From Pectobacterium atrosepticum (GTDB taxonomy: Bacteria > Pseudomonadota > Gammaproteobacteria > Enterobacterales > Enterobacteriaceae), in contig CP036163.1 of assembly GCA_019056595.1 (NCBI GenBank), forward strand, positions 4,464,001-4,528,000: 64,000 nucleotides of DNA, read 5' to 3'. This document shows positions 27,957 through 36,438 of this stretch, piece after piece (the first letter of the stretch is position 1; every line of letters begins with the position of its first letter). A program made the position numbers and the translations under genes. Under the pieces are notes generated by a model, which was given only the letters and a program-made list of their open reading frames with translations, was not told where the DNA came from and did no database searches.

Positions 27957-28547
27957 ATGAAAAAGAATGTAAAACTCAGTTCGTTTTATTATGGATTTCC
28001 TGTTTTTCTTGTTACGACGACGGATAATAGTAACGGGGATACCAATGTCGCTTCTATATCATCATCAATTTCTCTTGGTGATAAAATTATTATTGGTGTC
28101 AGTAAAGGAAGTAAGACTTACAGTAATTTATTATCCGGTTCTGATGTCGTCATCAATATTCCTGATTACAAACTTTGGGAGAAGGTTGAAGAACTCGGTA
28201 AATTGACCGGAAGCGACACGCTATCTGAAGGGCAGATAAAATGGGGCGTTCAGGTATGCCACGATAAATTCTCCAAAGTAGGCCTTCATACTGAAGCCTC
28301 TACAGATATTACGCCACCTCGGGTTATTGAATGTCCTATCCAGGCAGAATGTAAGACTGTCAGTACCACAGACAAAGGTCGTTTTATTCTTGTCGAACTA
28401 GATATTGTCAATGTCTGGGTGGATAGCGAGCTATTAGGATCAAATGATGTCATCGACTCGTCAAAATGGAAGCCGCTGATCTACAACTTCCGCGAATACG
28501 ACACCACCGGTGACGCCTTAGGATTTAATTTTAAATACGGTCATTAA
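27957..28547 (+). CDS. Flavin-reductase-like (FMN-binding split-barrel) protein
   Basis: A 196-residue protein of the flavoredoxin/flavin-reductase-like split-barrel group. Seen are YYGFPVFLVTTTDNSNGDTNVASISSSISLG at the N-terminus (P-V-x-L-V-T-T then N-x-A-x-x-S), GVSKGSKTYSNL and DVVINIPD, FSKVGLHTEAS and ECPIQAECK, and VELDIVNVWVD. Members bind FMN and act in redox or as ligand-binding flavoproteins. The gene is noticeably AT-richer than the iol genes, as expected for acquired DNA. No clear ribosome-binding site is seen before ATG 27957. Confidence 0.8.
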   Translation: MKKNVKLSSFYYGFPVFLVTTTDNSNGDTNVASISSSISLGDKIIIGVSKGSKTYSNLLSGSDVVINIPDYKLWEKVEELGKLTGSDTLSEGQIKWGVQVCHDKFSKVGLHTEASTDITPPRVIECPIQAECKTVSTTDKGRFILVELDIVNVWVDSELLGSNDVIDSSKWKPLIYNFREYDTTGDALGFNFKYGH

Positions 28548-28633
28548 TCGCATAAAGTGAAGATTCCCGCTGTGTTAGCGGGTCATCTGAGCCTCTGTAA
28601 ATTACCTGTTCCCGTGAGTCTGTTGATCAGACT

Positions 28634-29038
28634 TTATGGGCTGATCTTTGACGTGCAGTATCGCGCAGTCTGCCATGATCCGGTAGCCGACTTACGTAGC
28701 AGAAAAAGCTCCTGATAAGCCGCAGGTGTGACGACACCGGTCGCTTTGTTTGTTTCAGTTCCCTCGGTGGCGCTCCGAACGAAGGCCCAGTCAGAGCTAG
28801 TTTGCACAACCTCCTTTATTTCATAGGCCATGTCGAAGCCGACTGTTTCAAAGACGCTGAGATAGACCTCAGCAAGCTCGTCCTTCCCCACTGCCGCTGG
28901 CCTGCCAGGCCCCATCAGTACACCGTCATCAGTGTATGTTGCTATTACGGCCGGGATATCGGCACGATTGAAGGCGGTCAAGTAAGCGACCGCCGCCGCT
29001 TCAATAACGGCCAGTTCTTCATTAAATATCTTACTCAT
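28634..29038 (-). CDS. NTF2-like (SnoaL/DUF4440) protein
   Basis: A 134-residue single-domain protein of the NTF2/SnoaL-like superfamily, YybH/SgcJ-type. Typical segments are AVAYLTAFNRADIPAVIATYTDDGVLMGPGRPAAVGKDELAEVYLSVF and ELFLLRKSATGSWQTARYCTS. Members include small isomerases, hydrolases and ligand-binding proteins; the role here is unknown. ATG 29038 is chosen since GAGGA lies 6 bp upstream. ATG 29044 would sit directly on that ribosome-binding site. Confidence 0.8.
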   Translation of the reverse strand: MSKIFNEELAVIEAAAVAYLTAFNRADIPAVIATYTDDGVLMGPGRPAAVGKDELAEVYLSVFETVGFDMAYEIKEVVQTSSDWAFVRSATEGTETNKATGVVTPAAYQELFLLRKSATGSWQTARYCTSKISP

Positions 29039-29150
29039 TATCATTCCTCACCAGTATTACTTTGAAGCCAAAAGAGTTCTTTCAAACAATAGTAAATTCA
29101 CATGTCGCTAAACTGTGTCTTTCCTTTGCTTGTTCAATGCGGATTGAACA

Positions 29151-29228
29151 CCGGTTGCGAAGTGTCATGCCATTTTCACATCGGAAATGCTCGAAAAGGA
29201 GGCCTAAATAGGGCATGAGATTTTCCAT
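29151..29228 (-). pseudogene. Possible N-terminal remnant of an Old Yellow Enzyme-type oxidoreductase
   Basis: The minus-strand frame from ATG 29228 reads MENLMPYLGLLFEHFRCENGMTLRNR. The segment LFEHFRCENGMTLRNR resembles the conserved start of OYE-family flavin oxidoreductases (LFEPFRL...LTLRNRIVMAPM). Similarity then stops abruptly. The 310-bp gap 29039-29349 holds nothing else I recognise. This is a short match and could be chance. Confidence 0.35.
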
Positions 29229-29349
29229 ACAATGGATGCGGCAAAATTTTGATCCGGTAGGATCTAGCCACGGTGTTGCCGAGTAAGATAAGGGGGATCG
29301 ATTAGGTAGACTAGATGTATAAAAACACTTAGCCTTATCATTTCAGTGA

Positions 29350-29649
29350 TTAATCGTGAAGGGGAAAGCTTTGCGTCGTGCCAGCTATTTTCTGCATGAA
29401 GCTGGTATCAAAGTAATCTCTCCAGGCGATGATTTTATCGCCGTCAAGCTTGAGTATGCCCATCACTTTTGCTGCGCCAATCTCGCTGCCATCAGCACGT
29501 TCAAACCTGTCAAAGCGTCCAGTGAGCATCTTATTACCGTCAGCGGCGATCGAAAGCATTTCAATACGTACTGTCGTGATGCCAAATGCCTCTTCGAGTT
29601 TGTCAATTAGCGCCAATGCTTCATCGATGCCGGTAGTGGTGGCACGCCC
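29350..29649 (-). pseudogene. Limonene-epoxide-hydrolase/SnoaL-like fragment (N-terminus lost)
   Basis: The open frame of ~100 codons begins directly after a TGA at 29650-29652 and lacks the N-terminal ~40-50 residues of the family. What remains matches the C-terminal part of limonene-1,2-epoxide-hydrolase-like domains: IDKLEEAFGITTVRIEMLSIAADGNKMLTGRFDRFERADG...VMGILKLDGDKIIAWRDYFD. It keeps the R-x-D and final Asp of the active site. The Tyr and Asn supplied by the missing N-terminus are absent. It is probably a truncated, non-functional gene; the TTG at 29616 is the only near-normal start. Confidence 0.7.
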
Positions 29650-29760
29650 TCATTGATTCAGACTGTGTGAGCTGTGTAGCCTACGCCTGATAAGCTCTTT
29701 TTCTTGCCTGATTATATCAGTCATCTTGCGTGGTAATGGGCCGTTGATATAATCAGCCTT

Positions 29761-30660
29761 ATGAATAACGATCTTACACCGCACCTTGATATCGCCCTGC
29801 GGCACGCGTCGCTGGGATTGACTGTCACACGGATCCCGCGTGTAGACCTCTGCGTCGGACAAGGCTCGACAGACAAGGCTCCCTGCCTGTATCGCTCGAT
29901 GATCTGTTTCATCCTGCAAGGCTCAAAGCGCGTTGCAATTAACGACACGCTTCTGAGTTACAACAGCGAACAGTATCTTATCAGTGCCCTTGATTTACCT
30001 CTTAGCGGACAGATCCTTGATGCTGAAGGGGGGCGGCCCTACGTTGCACTATCGCTGGTGCTGGATCCGGCCATACTAGCGGAATTAGCGGCAAACATGC
30101 CGCCGGTTCGCGAAAGTGAACAGAAAGGGATTGGCATCATGATAAATCCCATGACCGCTTCGCTCCGCAATACGTTACTCCGCCTAATGTCGTTGCTTGA
30201 TACGCCTGACGATATCCCGATTCTTGGCCCCATGCTCGAACGGGAATTGCTTTATCGTCTCTTGCAGGGCCCTCAGGGGCGACTGTTGCGTCAGATTGCC
30301 CAACCCGATGGCGCACTCAGTCGCATCCGGCGCGCCGTTGGCTGGATCAGGGACAATTACAGTACCCGTCTTCGCATCGACGCGTTGTGCGAGGTAAGCG
30401 GTATGAGCCGAGCAAGCCTGCATCGCCATTTTCTGTCGATGACTGGCCTCAGTCCTGTCCAGTATCAGAAACAGCTTAGATTGCAGGAAGCTCGCCAGCT
30501 TTTGCTTGCCGGTGAGCATCGCGCGTCTGACGTGGCATTTGTTGTTGGCTATGAAAGCGCATCACAGTTTAGCCGTGAATATCTCCGGCAATTTGGCGCG
30601 CCGCCTGTCCGAGATGTGCGCGCCATACGGATGGCGATAGACGCGCTAGGTAAGGCGTAA
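29761..30660 (+). CDS. AraC-family transcriptional regulator
   Basis: A 299-residue regulator. The N-terminal AraC_N-type cupin (about 20-165: ILQGSKRVAINDTLLSYNSEQYLISALDLP) is followed by a C-terminal double helix-turn-helix (about 200-290). The latter contains LCEVSGMSRASLHRHFLSMTGLSPVQYQKQLRLQEARQLL and VAFVVGYESASQFSREYLRQFG. It is divergent from the truncated epoxide-hydrolase-like gene, a common layout for AraC_N regulators controlling a neighbouring oxidoreductase; here that target looks broken. Confidence 0.9.
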   Translation: MNNDLTPHLDIALRHASLGLTVTRIPRVDLCVGQGSTDKAPCLYRSMICFILQGSKRVAINDTLLSYNSEQYLISALDLPLSGQILDAEGGRPYVALSLVLDPAILAELAANMPPVRESEQKGIGIMINPMTASLRNTLLRLMSLLDTPDDIPILGPMLERELLYRLLQGPQGRLLRQIAQPDGALSRIRRAVGWIRDNYSTRLRIDALCEVSGMSRASLHRHFLSMTGLSPVQYQKQLRLQEARQLLLAGEHRASDVAFVVGYESASQFSREYLRQFGAPPVRDVRAIRMAIDALGKA

Positions 30661-30669
30661 ACGGGAGTT

Positions 30670-30762
30670 ATGATGAAAAGAGAGACATTATTCAGGTACG
30701 CTCGGGAACATTTTAAATCTGAGCCTGAATATATCGGATCATTACGCCAATATGCTGGATAA
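30670..30762 (+). pseudogene. Possible truncated MmcQ/YjbR-like gene start
   Basis: GGGAG precedes ATGATG at 30670. The frame reads MMKRETLFRYAREHFKSEPE, then YIGSLRQYAG and a stop. The start resembles the DUF419 (MmcQ/YjbR) opening (ELFEYVKEKYGTEPEYPW). The remainder of the ~115-residue protein is missing. A genuine 30-residue peptide is possible but less likely. Confidence 0.3.
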
Positions 30763-30812
30763 GCTCAATTAATATCATGGCATTCATTGCAACAGTGAGC
30801 ATGTTTAAATAA

Positions 30813-31715
30813 TTAAAACTGCTCAAGCATGAGATCTATAAATGCACGTACAGCAGGGTTAGAGCGACGGCTCTCATGCCAGACCGCCGAAATATTGTGA
30901 CGCTCTATGGCAAAATCTGACAGAACAGGAATTAACGCTTTTTTCCTAACCAAAGAAGCGGTCATAAAGCTGGTAGCCATTCCTATCCCAGCACCGGCAG
31001 AAACTGCCGCTATTACTGCTTCACTTGCATCGACGATGATATTCGATGATGGCACGATTTCAATCTCCCTCTCTCCTACCCGGAAAGGCCAGCGAAAAAC
31101 CTGCCCTGTATTTTGGTAACGCAGATTTACCGTTTTATGCCCTATCAGTTCATTGGGATGGCGTGGCGGCGGACATTTGGCCAAATATTCAGGAGATGCA
31201 TAACAACACAACTTATATGGCGAGAGGCGACGCGACAGGAGATTTGAATCAGCGAGGTCGCCAAGTCTGATAGCAATATCAATACGTTCATCAATGATGC
31301 TTATCACGCGATCGCTCAAGCGTAGGTCAATTGCCACTTTTGGATGAAGTGCGCAGAACGTTGGGAGCACGGGAGCAATCATATGGAGGCCGATCGGAAA
31401 CGATGCAGCTATTCGTAGTGTACCCGAAGGCTCAGCGCGTGAGCGCTTGGCTACCTGCTCAATCTCTTCAGCATCGAGCAGCAACCTTATCGCTCGCTCG
31501 TGTAATTCACGGCCTTCAGCAGTCAAAACCAGAGAGCGTGTTGTTCGGGTGAATAACGTAACGCCAAGATGCTGCTCCAGTCGCTGGATACTCTTACTGA
31601 TCGCTGAGGGTGAAACTGACAGCGAGCGAGCAGCAGCGGTGTAGCTGCCGAGAGCTCCCGCACGTGCGAATGCAATTAGACCTGTGAGTCTTTCAAAACC
31701 TATTTGTTCCTTCAT
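30813..31715 (-). CDS. LysR-family transcriptional regulator
   Basis: A ~300-residue LysR regulator with a winged helix ([61 protein letters not shown]) and a LysR substrate-binding domain of the CrgA/DmlR-like type ([30 protein letters not shown]). ATG 31715 gives the usual N-terminus; an earlier in-frame ATG at 31760 adds 15 residues. Neither has a good ribosome-binding site. It is divergent from a quinone-oxidoreductase-like gene 91 bp away, its likely target. Confidence 0.9.
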   Translation of the reverse strand: MKEQIGFERLTGLIAFARAGALGSYTAAARSLSVSPSAISKSIQRLEQHLGVTLFTRTTRSLVLTAEGRELHERAIRLLLDAEEIEQVAKRSRAEPSGTLRIAASFPIGLHMIAPVLPTFCALHPKVAIDLRLSDRVISIIDERIDIAIRLGDLADSNLLSRRLSPYKLCCYASPEYLAKCPPPRHPNELIGHKTVNLRYQNTGQVFRWPFRVGEREIEIVPSSNIIVDASEAVIAAVSAGAGIGMATSFMTASLVRKKALIPVLSDFAIERHNISAVWHESRRSNPAVRAFIDLMLEQF

Positions 31716-31806
31716 GGCAACATTAAAGCGAAATATAGGCTCATTATCAACCATCAGCATTGGTCATATTATCTCGCAACTGAACCCCTGTAGGAGTGAG
31801 ATTGTG

Positions 31807-32823
31807 ATGAGTGAAATGATGAAAGTAGTGCAACTAAATGCGTTCGGTGGCCCAGAAACTCTTCAGTATGGGGATGCACCTTTGCCCACTGTGGGATGTG
31901 ACGGAGTACTTGTTCGAGTGTATGCGGCCAGTATCAATCCGCCAGACTTGTATTTGCGTGATGGTTATCGCGCTCTTCCGTCTGAATGGTGGCCCAATTC
32001 CTCCTTTCCACTCATCTTGGGAACTGATGTATCAGGTGTTGTCGCAGCGATCGGCGAAAATATTTCCGAATTCAGCCTTGGGGATGAGGTCTATTCAATG
32101 GTGCGTTTTCCTGAAGGAGTAATGCAAGGTAGTGGTGCGTATGCCGACTACGTGTGTGTTCCTTCGTCAGATCTGGCGTTAAAACCTCAGGGCATCGAAC
32201 ATGTCCAGGCTGCGGGCGCACCGATGTCACTGCTCACGGCCTGGCAGTTCCTTGTCGAATTAGGCCATAACGCTCCAAATCCTTTCCAGCTGTTCACACA
32301 TACACCCGTTCAACTTGAGGGTCGTACGGTGCTGGTTAATGGTGCCGGAGGTGGCGTAGGACACCTTGCGGTTCAGATTGCCAAGTGGAAAGGTGCGCAC
32401 GTGATAGCGGTAGCCAGTTCCCGGCATGAGGTGCTTTTACGTGATCTGGGGGCGGATGAGTTTATCGACTACACCAAAGTCGCTGTCGAGACTGTAGTTA
32501 AAAATGCCGATCTCGTCATTGATGCTGTGGGCGGGACTCACATGGAGCGCTTTCTAAGCTGTATCAAGCAAGACGGAGCACTATTTCTTGTTAATCCTTT
32601 AGGTTTTTCCGGACAGAATGAGGCCGCCACAAAAGGAATTACTGTGTCAGCAACGCAAGTGCGTTCCAGTGGTGCGCAGCTATCAGAAGCGGGTCAACTT
32701 TTGGAAAAAGGGGTTATCCGTGTCGTCATTGATAGTACTTACCCGCTAGCAATGGCATCAACTGCCCATCAACGCGCTTCATTAGGCAGTATTCAGGGAA
32801 AAATAGTGCTCACCAATTTTTGA
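31807..32823 (+). CDS. NADP-dependent alcohol dehydrogenase / quinone oxidoreductase-like protein
   Basis: Zinc-free medium-chain dehydrogenase of the quinone-oxidoreductase group, 338 aa. AGGAG at 31792-31796 supports ATG 31807. Catalytic-domain motifs are VQLNAFGGPETLQY, YAASINPPDLYLRDG and ILGTDVSGVVAAIGENISEFSLGDEVYSM. The cofactor motif is LVNGAGGGVGHLAVQIAKWKGAHVIAVAS. It presumably reduces quinones or alpha,beta-unsaturated carbonyls with NADPH. It is divergent from a LysR gene and is followed directly by an ABM-domain remnant. Confidence 0.9.
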   Translation: MSEMMKVVQLNAFGGPETLQYGDAPLPTVGCDGVLVRVYAASINPPDLYLRDGYRALPSEWWPNSSFPLILGTDVSGVVAAIGENISEFSLGDEVYSMVRFPEGVMQGSGAYADYVCVPSSDLALKPQGIEHVQAAGAPMSLLTAWQFLVELGHNAPNPFQLFTHTPVQLEGRTVLVNGAGGGVGHLAVQIAKWKGAHVIAVASSRHEVLLRDLGADEFIDYTKVAVETVVKNADLVIDAVGGTHMERFLSCIKQDGALFLVNPLGFSGQNEAATKGITVSATQVRSSGAQLSEAGQLLEKGVIRVVIDSTYPLAMASTAHQRASLGSIQGKIVLTNF

Positions 32824-32845
32824 TTATCACATTGCCGTTCTGCCA

Positions 32846-33076
32846 TTGGCTATATCCACTCGACAACGTGAAGGAAACCTCTCATATGATGTCGCCGTAG
32901 ATAACCATTTGGGCGGACGATTGCTCATATCGAAACGCTGGAAAGATCACGACTCACTAAGTGCCTATCTCAAAACAACCGACATTATAGAATTTATCAA
33001 CCGCTGGCAGGAACGAATGAAGGGGAAAGTCCTAAAGTATGGCGCCTTTAACGAAAGGGATTTGATGGAAGAGTAA
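32846..33076 (+). pseudogene. ABM-domain protein lacking its first strand
   Basis: The 76-codon frame carries most of an ABM domain (STRQREGNLSYDVAVDNHLGGRLLISKRWKDHDSLSAYLKT...KGKVLKYGAFNERD). It lacks the first beta-strand and a proper start: the only start is TTG 32846, with no ribosome-binding site. Upstream in-frame codons read DYHIAVLPLA, then run back to the dehydrogenase stop. It is probably a truncated quinol-monooxygenase-like gene once co-transcribed with the dehydrogenase; a short functional form cannot be excluded. Confidence 0.55.
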
Positions 33077-33479
33077 GCATAAATTTGTTTACGACTAAGC
33101 CAACCCTTGTTATTGCGGTCCAGCACAATGATCGTCCGCTTCACGCTCAATGCTGCCCGTCAACGCCTGTCTACTTAAAAAACAGGCCTAACGTGGGATA
33201 TTTTCCGTTTTCCAAGCAGATCTCTTAAACTACACCGCACAGGTCGTAACATATGAGCAATGACCACAAACGGCGATAATTCTGGGTTTTTAGACCCGTC
33301 AGTCAGAAGCATTGCTAGAGTGTTCATCAGCGTCTGTTTATAAGAACCCTCGATTCGTGCTGACGCGCCAGGCGTATCCAAAGAACGAAGAGGGTGGTCA
33401 GCGGTTCATACGAAGGAAGTAAGATGCTTTTGCCAGATTTGAGCTTTACAAAAACCGCATATCAATCGTCATTTCAAGA
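33077..33479. other. 403-bp stretch without recognisable gene
   Basis: There is no gene with recognisable family similarity. A 68-codon minus-strand frame (33175-33381) ends ...PELSPFVVIAHMLRPVRCSLRDLLGKRKISH. It could be a decayed fragment of something, but I do not recognise it. The kinase gene starts at the right edge with a poor ribosome-binding site. Confidence 0.4.
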
Positions 33480-34118
33480 ATGAGTCGTCCGCTGTTTATT
33501 TCTCTGGATGGGCCCAAGGGAGCCGGTAAAACCACACTGTTAGAGGCCATTACGAAAGTACTCAGGGCGGACAACAAGAAGGTGATCCGACTTTGCGAGA
33601 AAAAAAGCGACCCCTATAGGGGTGAAACTATGGCCCTCGTTAACAAGCTCGCCAGAAATCCCACTCTGGATTTGGAATGGGAGATTTGTGAGCGCTTTGC
33701 TGACAGCCGTGCCTGGATTTCCCTGCACGTGCTGACTAAACAGCCACCTGACAGCATTATCTTGATGGATCGCTGGTACCCGTCTGATGCCGCGTTTCGC
33801 CGGATGGTTCCATTTGCAGAGATTTTACAGCTTAACATTGAACGAAACGTGCGAACGCCAGACCTGCATGTCGGGGTTGTTACTGCGCCTGATATTTCAT
33901 GGGCAAGGGCCGCGGCCCGACCGCGTGGGCTAAGCAGTACAGTGATTCATAAATTCGAAGAGCATGTCGCCTGTACTAAGGCGTTCGAGCGAGAAGTTGC
34001 AGAGCAAGGCTGGGTTTTATGCCGTAACGAAGGAATGATCGAAGACGCAACGATGCAGGTGATTTCTGAGATCTACAGAGTGCTCGGATGTCCCACCGAC
34101 ATGGTTTTTTCGGGCTGA
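33480..34118 (+). CDS. Thymidylate-kinase-like P-loop protein
   Basis: A 212-residue nucleoside-monophosphate-kinase-like protein. The P-loop is at residues 11-19 (GPKGAGKTT). The DRWYPSDAAFR segment corresponds to the D-R-Y/W motif of thymidylate kinases, and ARPRGLSS lies in the lid region. It is not the housekeeping tmk, which is longer in the N-half, shows different motifs and lies in another gene context. Its substrate is unknown. The 3' end abuts an IS3-family remnant, and the preceding 400 bp are gene-free, so it appears as an isolated cargo gene. Confidence 0.7.
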   Translation: MSRPLFISLDGPKGAGKTTLLEAITKVLRADNKKVIRLCEKKSDPYRGETMALVNKLARNPTLDLEWEICERFADSRAWISLHVLTKQPPDSIILMDRWYPSDAAFRRMVPFAEILQLNIERNVRTPDLHVGVVTAPDISWARAAARPRGLSSTVIHKFEEHVACTKAFEREVAEQGWVLCRNEGMIEDATMQVISEIYRVLGCPTDMVFSG

Positions 34119-34209
34119 GTTTTCGCCGCATTTCGCCAGTAATTGTACCCAGCTCGACCAGCTTCAGAGCAAAGACAATCTGTTCTTCGGTGAATCGTGA
34201 ATTTTTCAT
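34110..34209 (-). mobile_element. IS3-family OrfA remnant
   Basis: The minus-strand frame from ATG 34209 reads MKNSRFTEEQIVFALKLVELGT and then G-E-M-R-R-K. This is the conserved start of IS3-family (IS407/IS911-like) transposase OrfA proteins (SRFTEEQI..AL...E.G....E.CRK). The match ends after ~35 residues at the 3' end of the kinase gene; no OrfB and no complete inverted repeats are visible. It is an insertion scar. Confidence 0.75.
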
Positions 34210-34365
34210 CGGCGCCCCCTCCGTTTCGGGGAGTGTCGGTATTCTGTTTCTGAATGAGGCAGGATTTAGGGTCAGGGTCACATTTGTGCGAACAATTGAC
34301 AACTTCCGCTTTTCGCTCGCAGCAGTCTGATGGCTCTATTTCGGGCCGTTTAGCGTATCAAACTG

Positions 34366-35295
34366 CTATGGACGTTTAGACTGGTTATGTGGATAGCTAT
34401 TTTTTGTTTTCATGATTAAAAAATCAATCAGCGCTTTGACTCGCTTCGCCTTGCCGGTGCTTTTTAAGTAATAGAGATAAACCGGTGGATAGGTTTTCCA
34501 GTAAGGCATCATAACTGGGATAAATTGCTCTTTATCAGGCTGCAATTCATACACCGGCTCAAACATTCTGCCTATTCCAAGACCACTGCGTATTCCGTCG
34601 GCCATCACGTCAATATCATTACTGATTAGCTGGCCGGGCATATCAACGGTTAATTTCTCACCTTGATCGTCCAGCATCAGTGGGAGTATTCGGTTATTGG
34701 TAATAAAGCGGTAGCCGATAAGCTGGTGCTGATGCAAGTCCGCCGGTAGAACGGGTGTGGGGTGTTCTGCAAGATAGGCCGCTGAAGCATACAGGCCTTC
34801 ACGAAATGGTTTCATCAGCTGACGAGCCACAACGCTCTCTCCCAGGATATCGCCAAAACGAATGCCTAAATCAAAGCGTTCATCAATCATGTTCACGGTT
34901 CCGTCATAAACGGAAATCTCAAGCTGTATTCCAGGATAGCTGTGGCAGAACTCGGCCATAAAAGGCTTCAGAATAAGCAGGTAAGCAAAGCGTGACAGCG
35001 TAATTCTGACCAGCCCAGACGGTTCCTGATTCAAGCTTTTGATACTTTCCAGCGCATTTTCCAGCGATTCCACAGCCCGCGACGTCTGTTGCAACAGTTG
35101 TTCCCCCGTATCCGTCAACTCAATGCGCCGCGTGGTGCGCAAAAAAAGCGGGTGGCCAATATGCTGCTCAAGGAGTTTTAGCGATTTGCTTACGGAAGGC
35201 GGCGTTATCTCAAGTTTCCTGGCCGCTGCAGTGATACTGCCTTCACGAGCGATGCTCTGGAAAATACGGATTTGATTGTAAATGACATTGTTCAT
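34366..35295 (-). CDS. LysR-family transcriptional regulator
   Basis: A 309-residue LysR protein. The winged helix is at residues ~5-65 (NQIRIFQSIAREGSITAAARKLEITPPSVSKSLKLLEQHIGHPLFLRTTRRIELTDTG). The co-inducer domain is at ~90-295 and contains ISVYDGTVNMIDERFDLGIRFGDI. It is divergent from a flavodoxin-fold NAD(P)H dehydrogenase gene. The shared 139-bp gap carries an inverted repeat (35328-35346) with the T-N11-A layout of LysR sites, so control of the neighbouring three genes is likely. Confidence 0.92.
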   Translation of the reverse strand: MNNVIYNQIRIFQSIAREGSITAAARKLEITPPSVSKSLKLLEQHIGHPLFLRTTRRIELTDTGEQLLQQTSRAVESLENALESIKSLNQEPSGLVRITLSRFAYLLILKPFMAEFCHSYPGIQLEISVYDGTVNMIDERFDLGIRFGDILGESVVARQLMKPFREGLYASAAYLAEHPTPVLPADLHQHQLIGYRFITNNRILPLMLDDQGEKLTVDMPGQLISNDIDVMADGIRSGLGIGRMFEPVYELQPDKEQFIPVMMPYWKTYPPVYLYYLKSTGKAKRVKALIDFLIMKTKNSYPHNQSKRP

Positions 35296-35327
35296 GGCGT
35301 CATCCCGAGGAGGAAACAGAGTTTGAT

Positions 35328-35346
35328 TATTAGCTATTGGCTAATA
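35328..35346. promoter_or_regulatory. Candidate LysR operator
   Basis: TATTAGC (35328-35334) and GCTAATA (35340-35346) form a perfect 7-bp inverted repeat with a 5-nt spacer. It contains the T-N11-A core typical of LysR targets. It lies 33 bp upstream of the LysR start and ~90 bp upstream of the oxidoreductase gene. Confidence 0.55.
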
Positions 35347-35434
35347 GTGTATAAGTTATTACTGTTCTAAAAAACAGAGTAAGGGTTGTTTATACTCACT
35401 TCCAGTTAAACAAACCTCTGTTAAGGAAGCCAAA

Positions 35435-36010
35435 ATGCAAAATGTACTGATTATTTCGGGGCATCCAAATCTTAATGAGTCCATTGGCAATGCCACTATC
35501 CTGTTGGAAGTCGCGAAAGCATTGCCCGATGCAGAAATTCGCTTTCTTGACGCCCTGTACCCTGACTACCAAATCAACGTGGTGCAGGAGCAGGAAGCCT
35601 TACTCAATGCCGATGTGATTGTCTGGCAGTTTCCTTTTTCCTGGTATTCGGTGCCAGGGTTAATGAAGTTATGGATTGATCAGGTTTTTGTTCATGGTTT
35701 TGCCCATGGTTCAACCGCAAGACTGGGTGGCAAAAAGCTGATTATTTCCTTTACCGCCGGAGCACCAGAGAGCCTGTATTCCGCTGAAGGTTTGTTCGGT
35801 CACGACATTCAGCAATACATGACTCAGTTTGAAACCACAGCAGCGATGTGCAATCTGGATTTGCAGGGCAAGGTTTACACCTTGGGTATCAGCTATGCGG
35901 GGCGTGATGAAGCCAAAACTCGCGAACAGAAAATCATGGCCAAAGATCACGCTACACGCCTGATTACTGCGATTAAAGAAATTGCGCCTGCTGTAAACAT
36001 GGCTGTGTAA
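35435..36010 (+). CDS. Flavodoxin-fold NAD(P)H oxidoreductase
   Basis: A 191-residue NAD(P)H dehydrogenase of the KefF/MdaB-like quinone-reductase group. Segments: VLIISGHPNLNESIGNA (FMN phosphate loop), DVIVWQFPFSWYSVPGLMKLWIDQVFVHGFA, KKLIISFTAGAPESLY. It probably performs two-electron reduction of quinones with FMN. AAGGAAG precedes ATG 35435. It is followed after 15 bp by a YCII-domain gene and then by a periplasmic double-ABM protein, all likely one transcript under the divergent LysR. Confidence 0.9.
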   Translation: MQNVLIISGHPNLNESIGNATILLEVAKALPDAEIRFLDALYPDYQINVVQEQEALLNADVIVWQFPFSWYSVPGLMKLWIDQVFVHGFAHGSTARLGGKKLIISFTAGAPESLYSAEGLFGHDIQQYMTQFETTAAMCNLDLQGKVYTLGISYAGRDEAKTREQKIMAKDHATRLITAIKEIAPAVNMAV

Positions 36011-36025
36011 AAAAGAGGAAGAAAA

Positions 36026-36304
36026 ATGTATCTCATCAATATTGTGGTAAATGACGATATTTCTCCTGATCAACATGACGCGCTTTTCGCTCGCCATGTC
36101 AGCTGGTTTCAGCAGTATTTCAACGCAGGTAAGTTTGTTCTGATCGGCCCCTATTCGGATCGCGAACGGGCAGGGGTCATTATTGCTCAGACCGCAAGCC
36201 GGGAGGAACTGGACGCCATCCTGAGTGAAGACGCCTATTTTCCAAATCTAGCTCAATATGAGATCCGCGAATTTATCCCGAAAATGGTGGGAAGCTGGCA
36301 ATAA
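36026..36304 (+). CDS. YCII-domain protein
   Basis: A 92-residue YciI-like dimeric alpha/beta-barrel protein: MYLINIVVNDDISPDQHDALFARHVSWFQQYFNAGKFVLIGPYSDRERAGVIIAQ, then EEL-D-x-I-L-S-E-DAYFPNLAQYEIREF. The conserved His-Asp pair expected in the active site appears as His44 (ARHVSW region) and Asp of the EDAYF segment. It may be a small lyase or dehydrochlorinase-like enzyme. AGAGGAAG precedes the ATG. Its place in the operon suggests help in aromatic or quinone detoxification. Confidence 0.85.
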   Translation: MYLINIVVNDDISPDQHDALFARHVSWFQQYFNAGKFVLIGPYSDRERAGVIIAQTASREELDAILSEDAYFPNLAQYEIREFIPKMVGSWQ

Positions 36305-36438
36305 AAGACGCCGCAATTCTCATTAAAAAACGTGGTAAGGAGCTAAGAATGCAGTATATGGCTGAGCGTAACGGCTGGACGCGCTTTGTTGGGAATAATG
36401 GTACAAAATTTAATGCAGCCGAAAAAGAGAGGTCGTTT

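Noticed and set aside
33175-33381. 68-codon minus-strand frame as a transposase piece
   Set aside because: I cannot match it to any transposase motif; it is left as unexplained.
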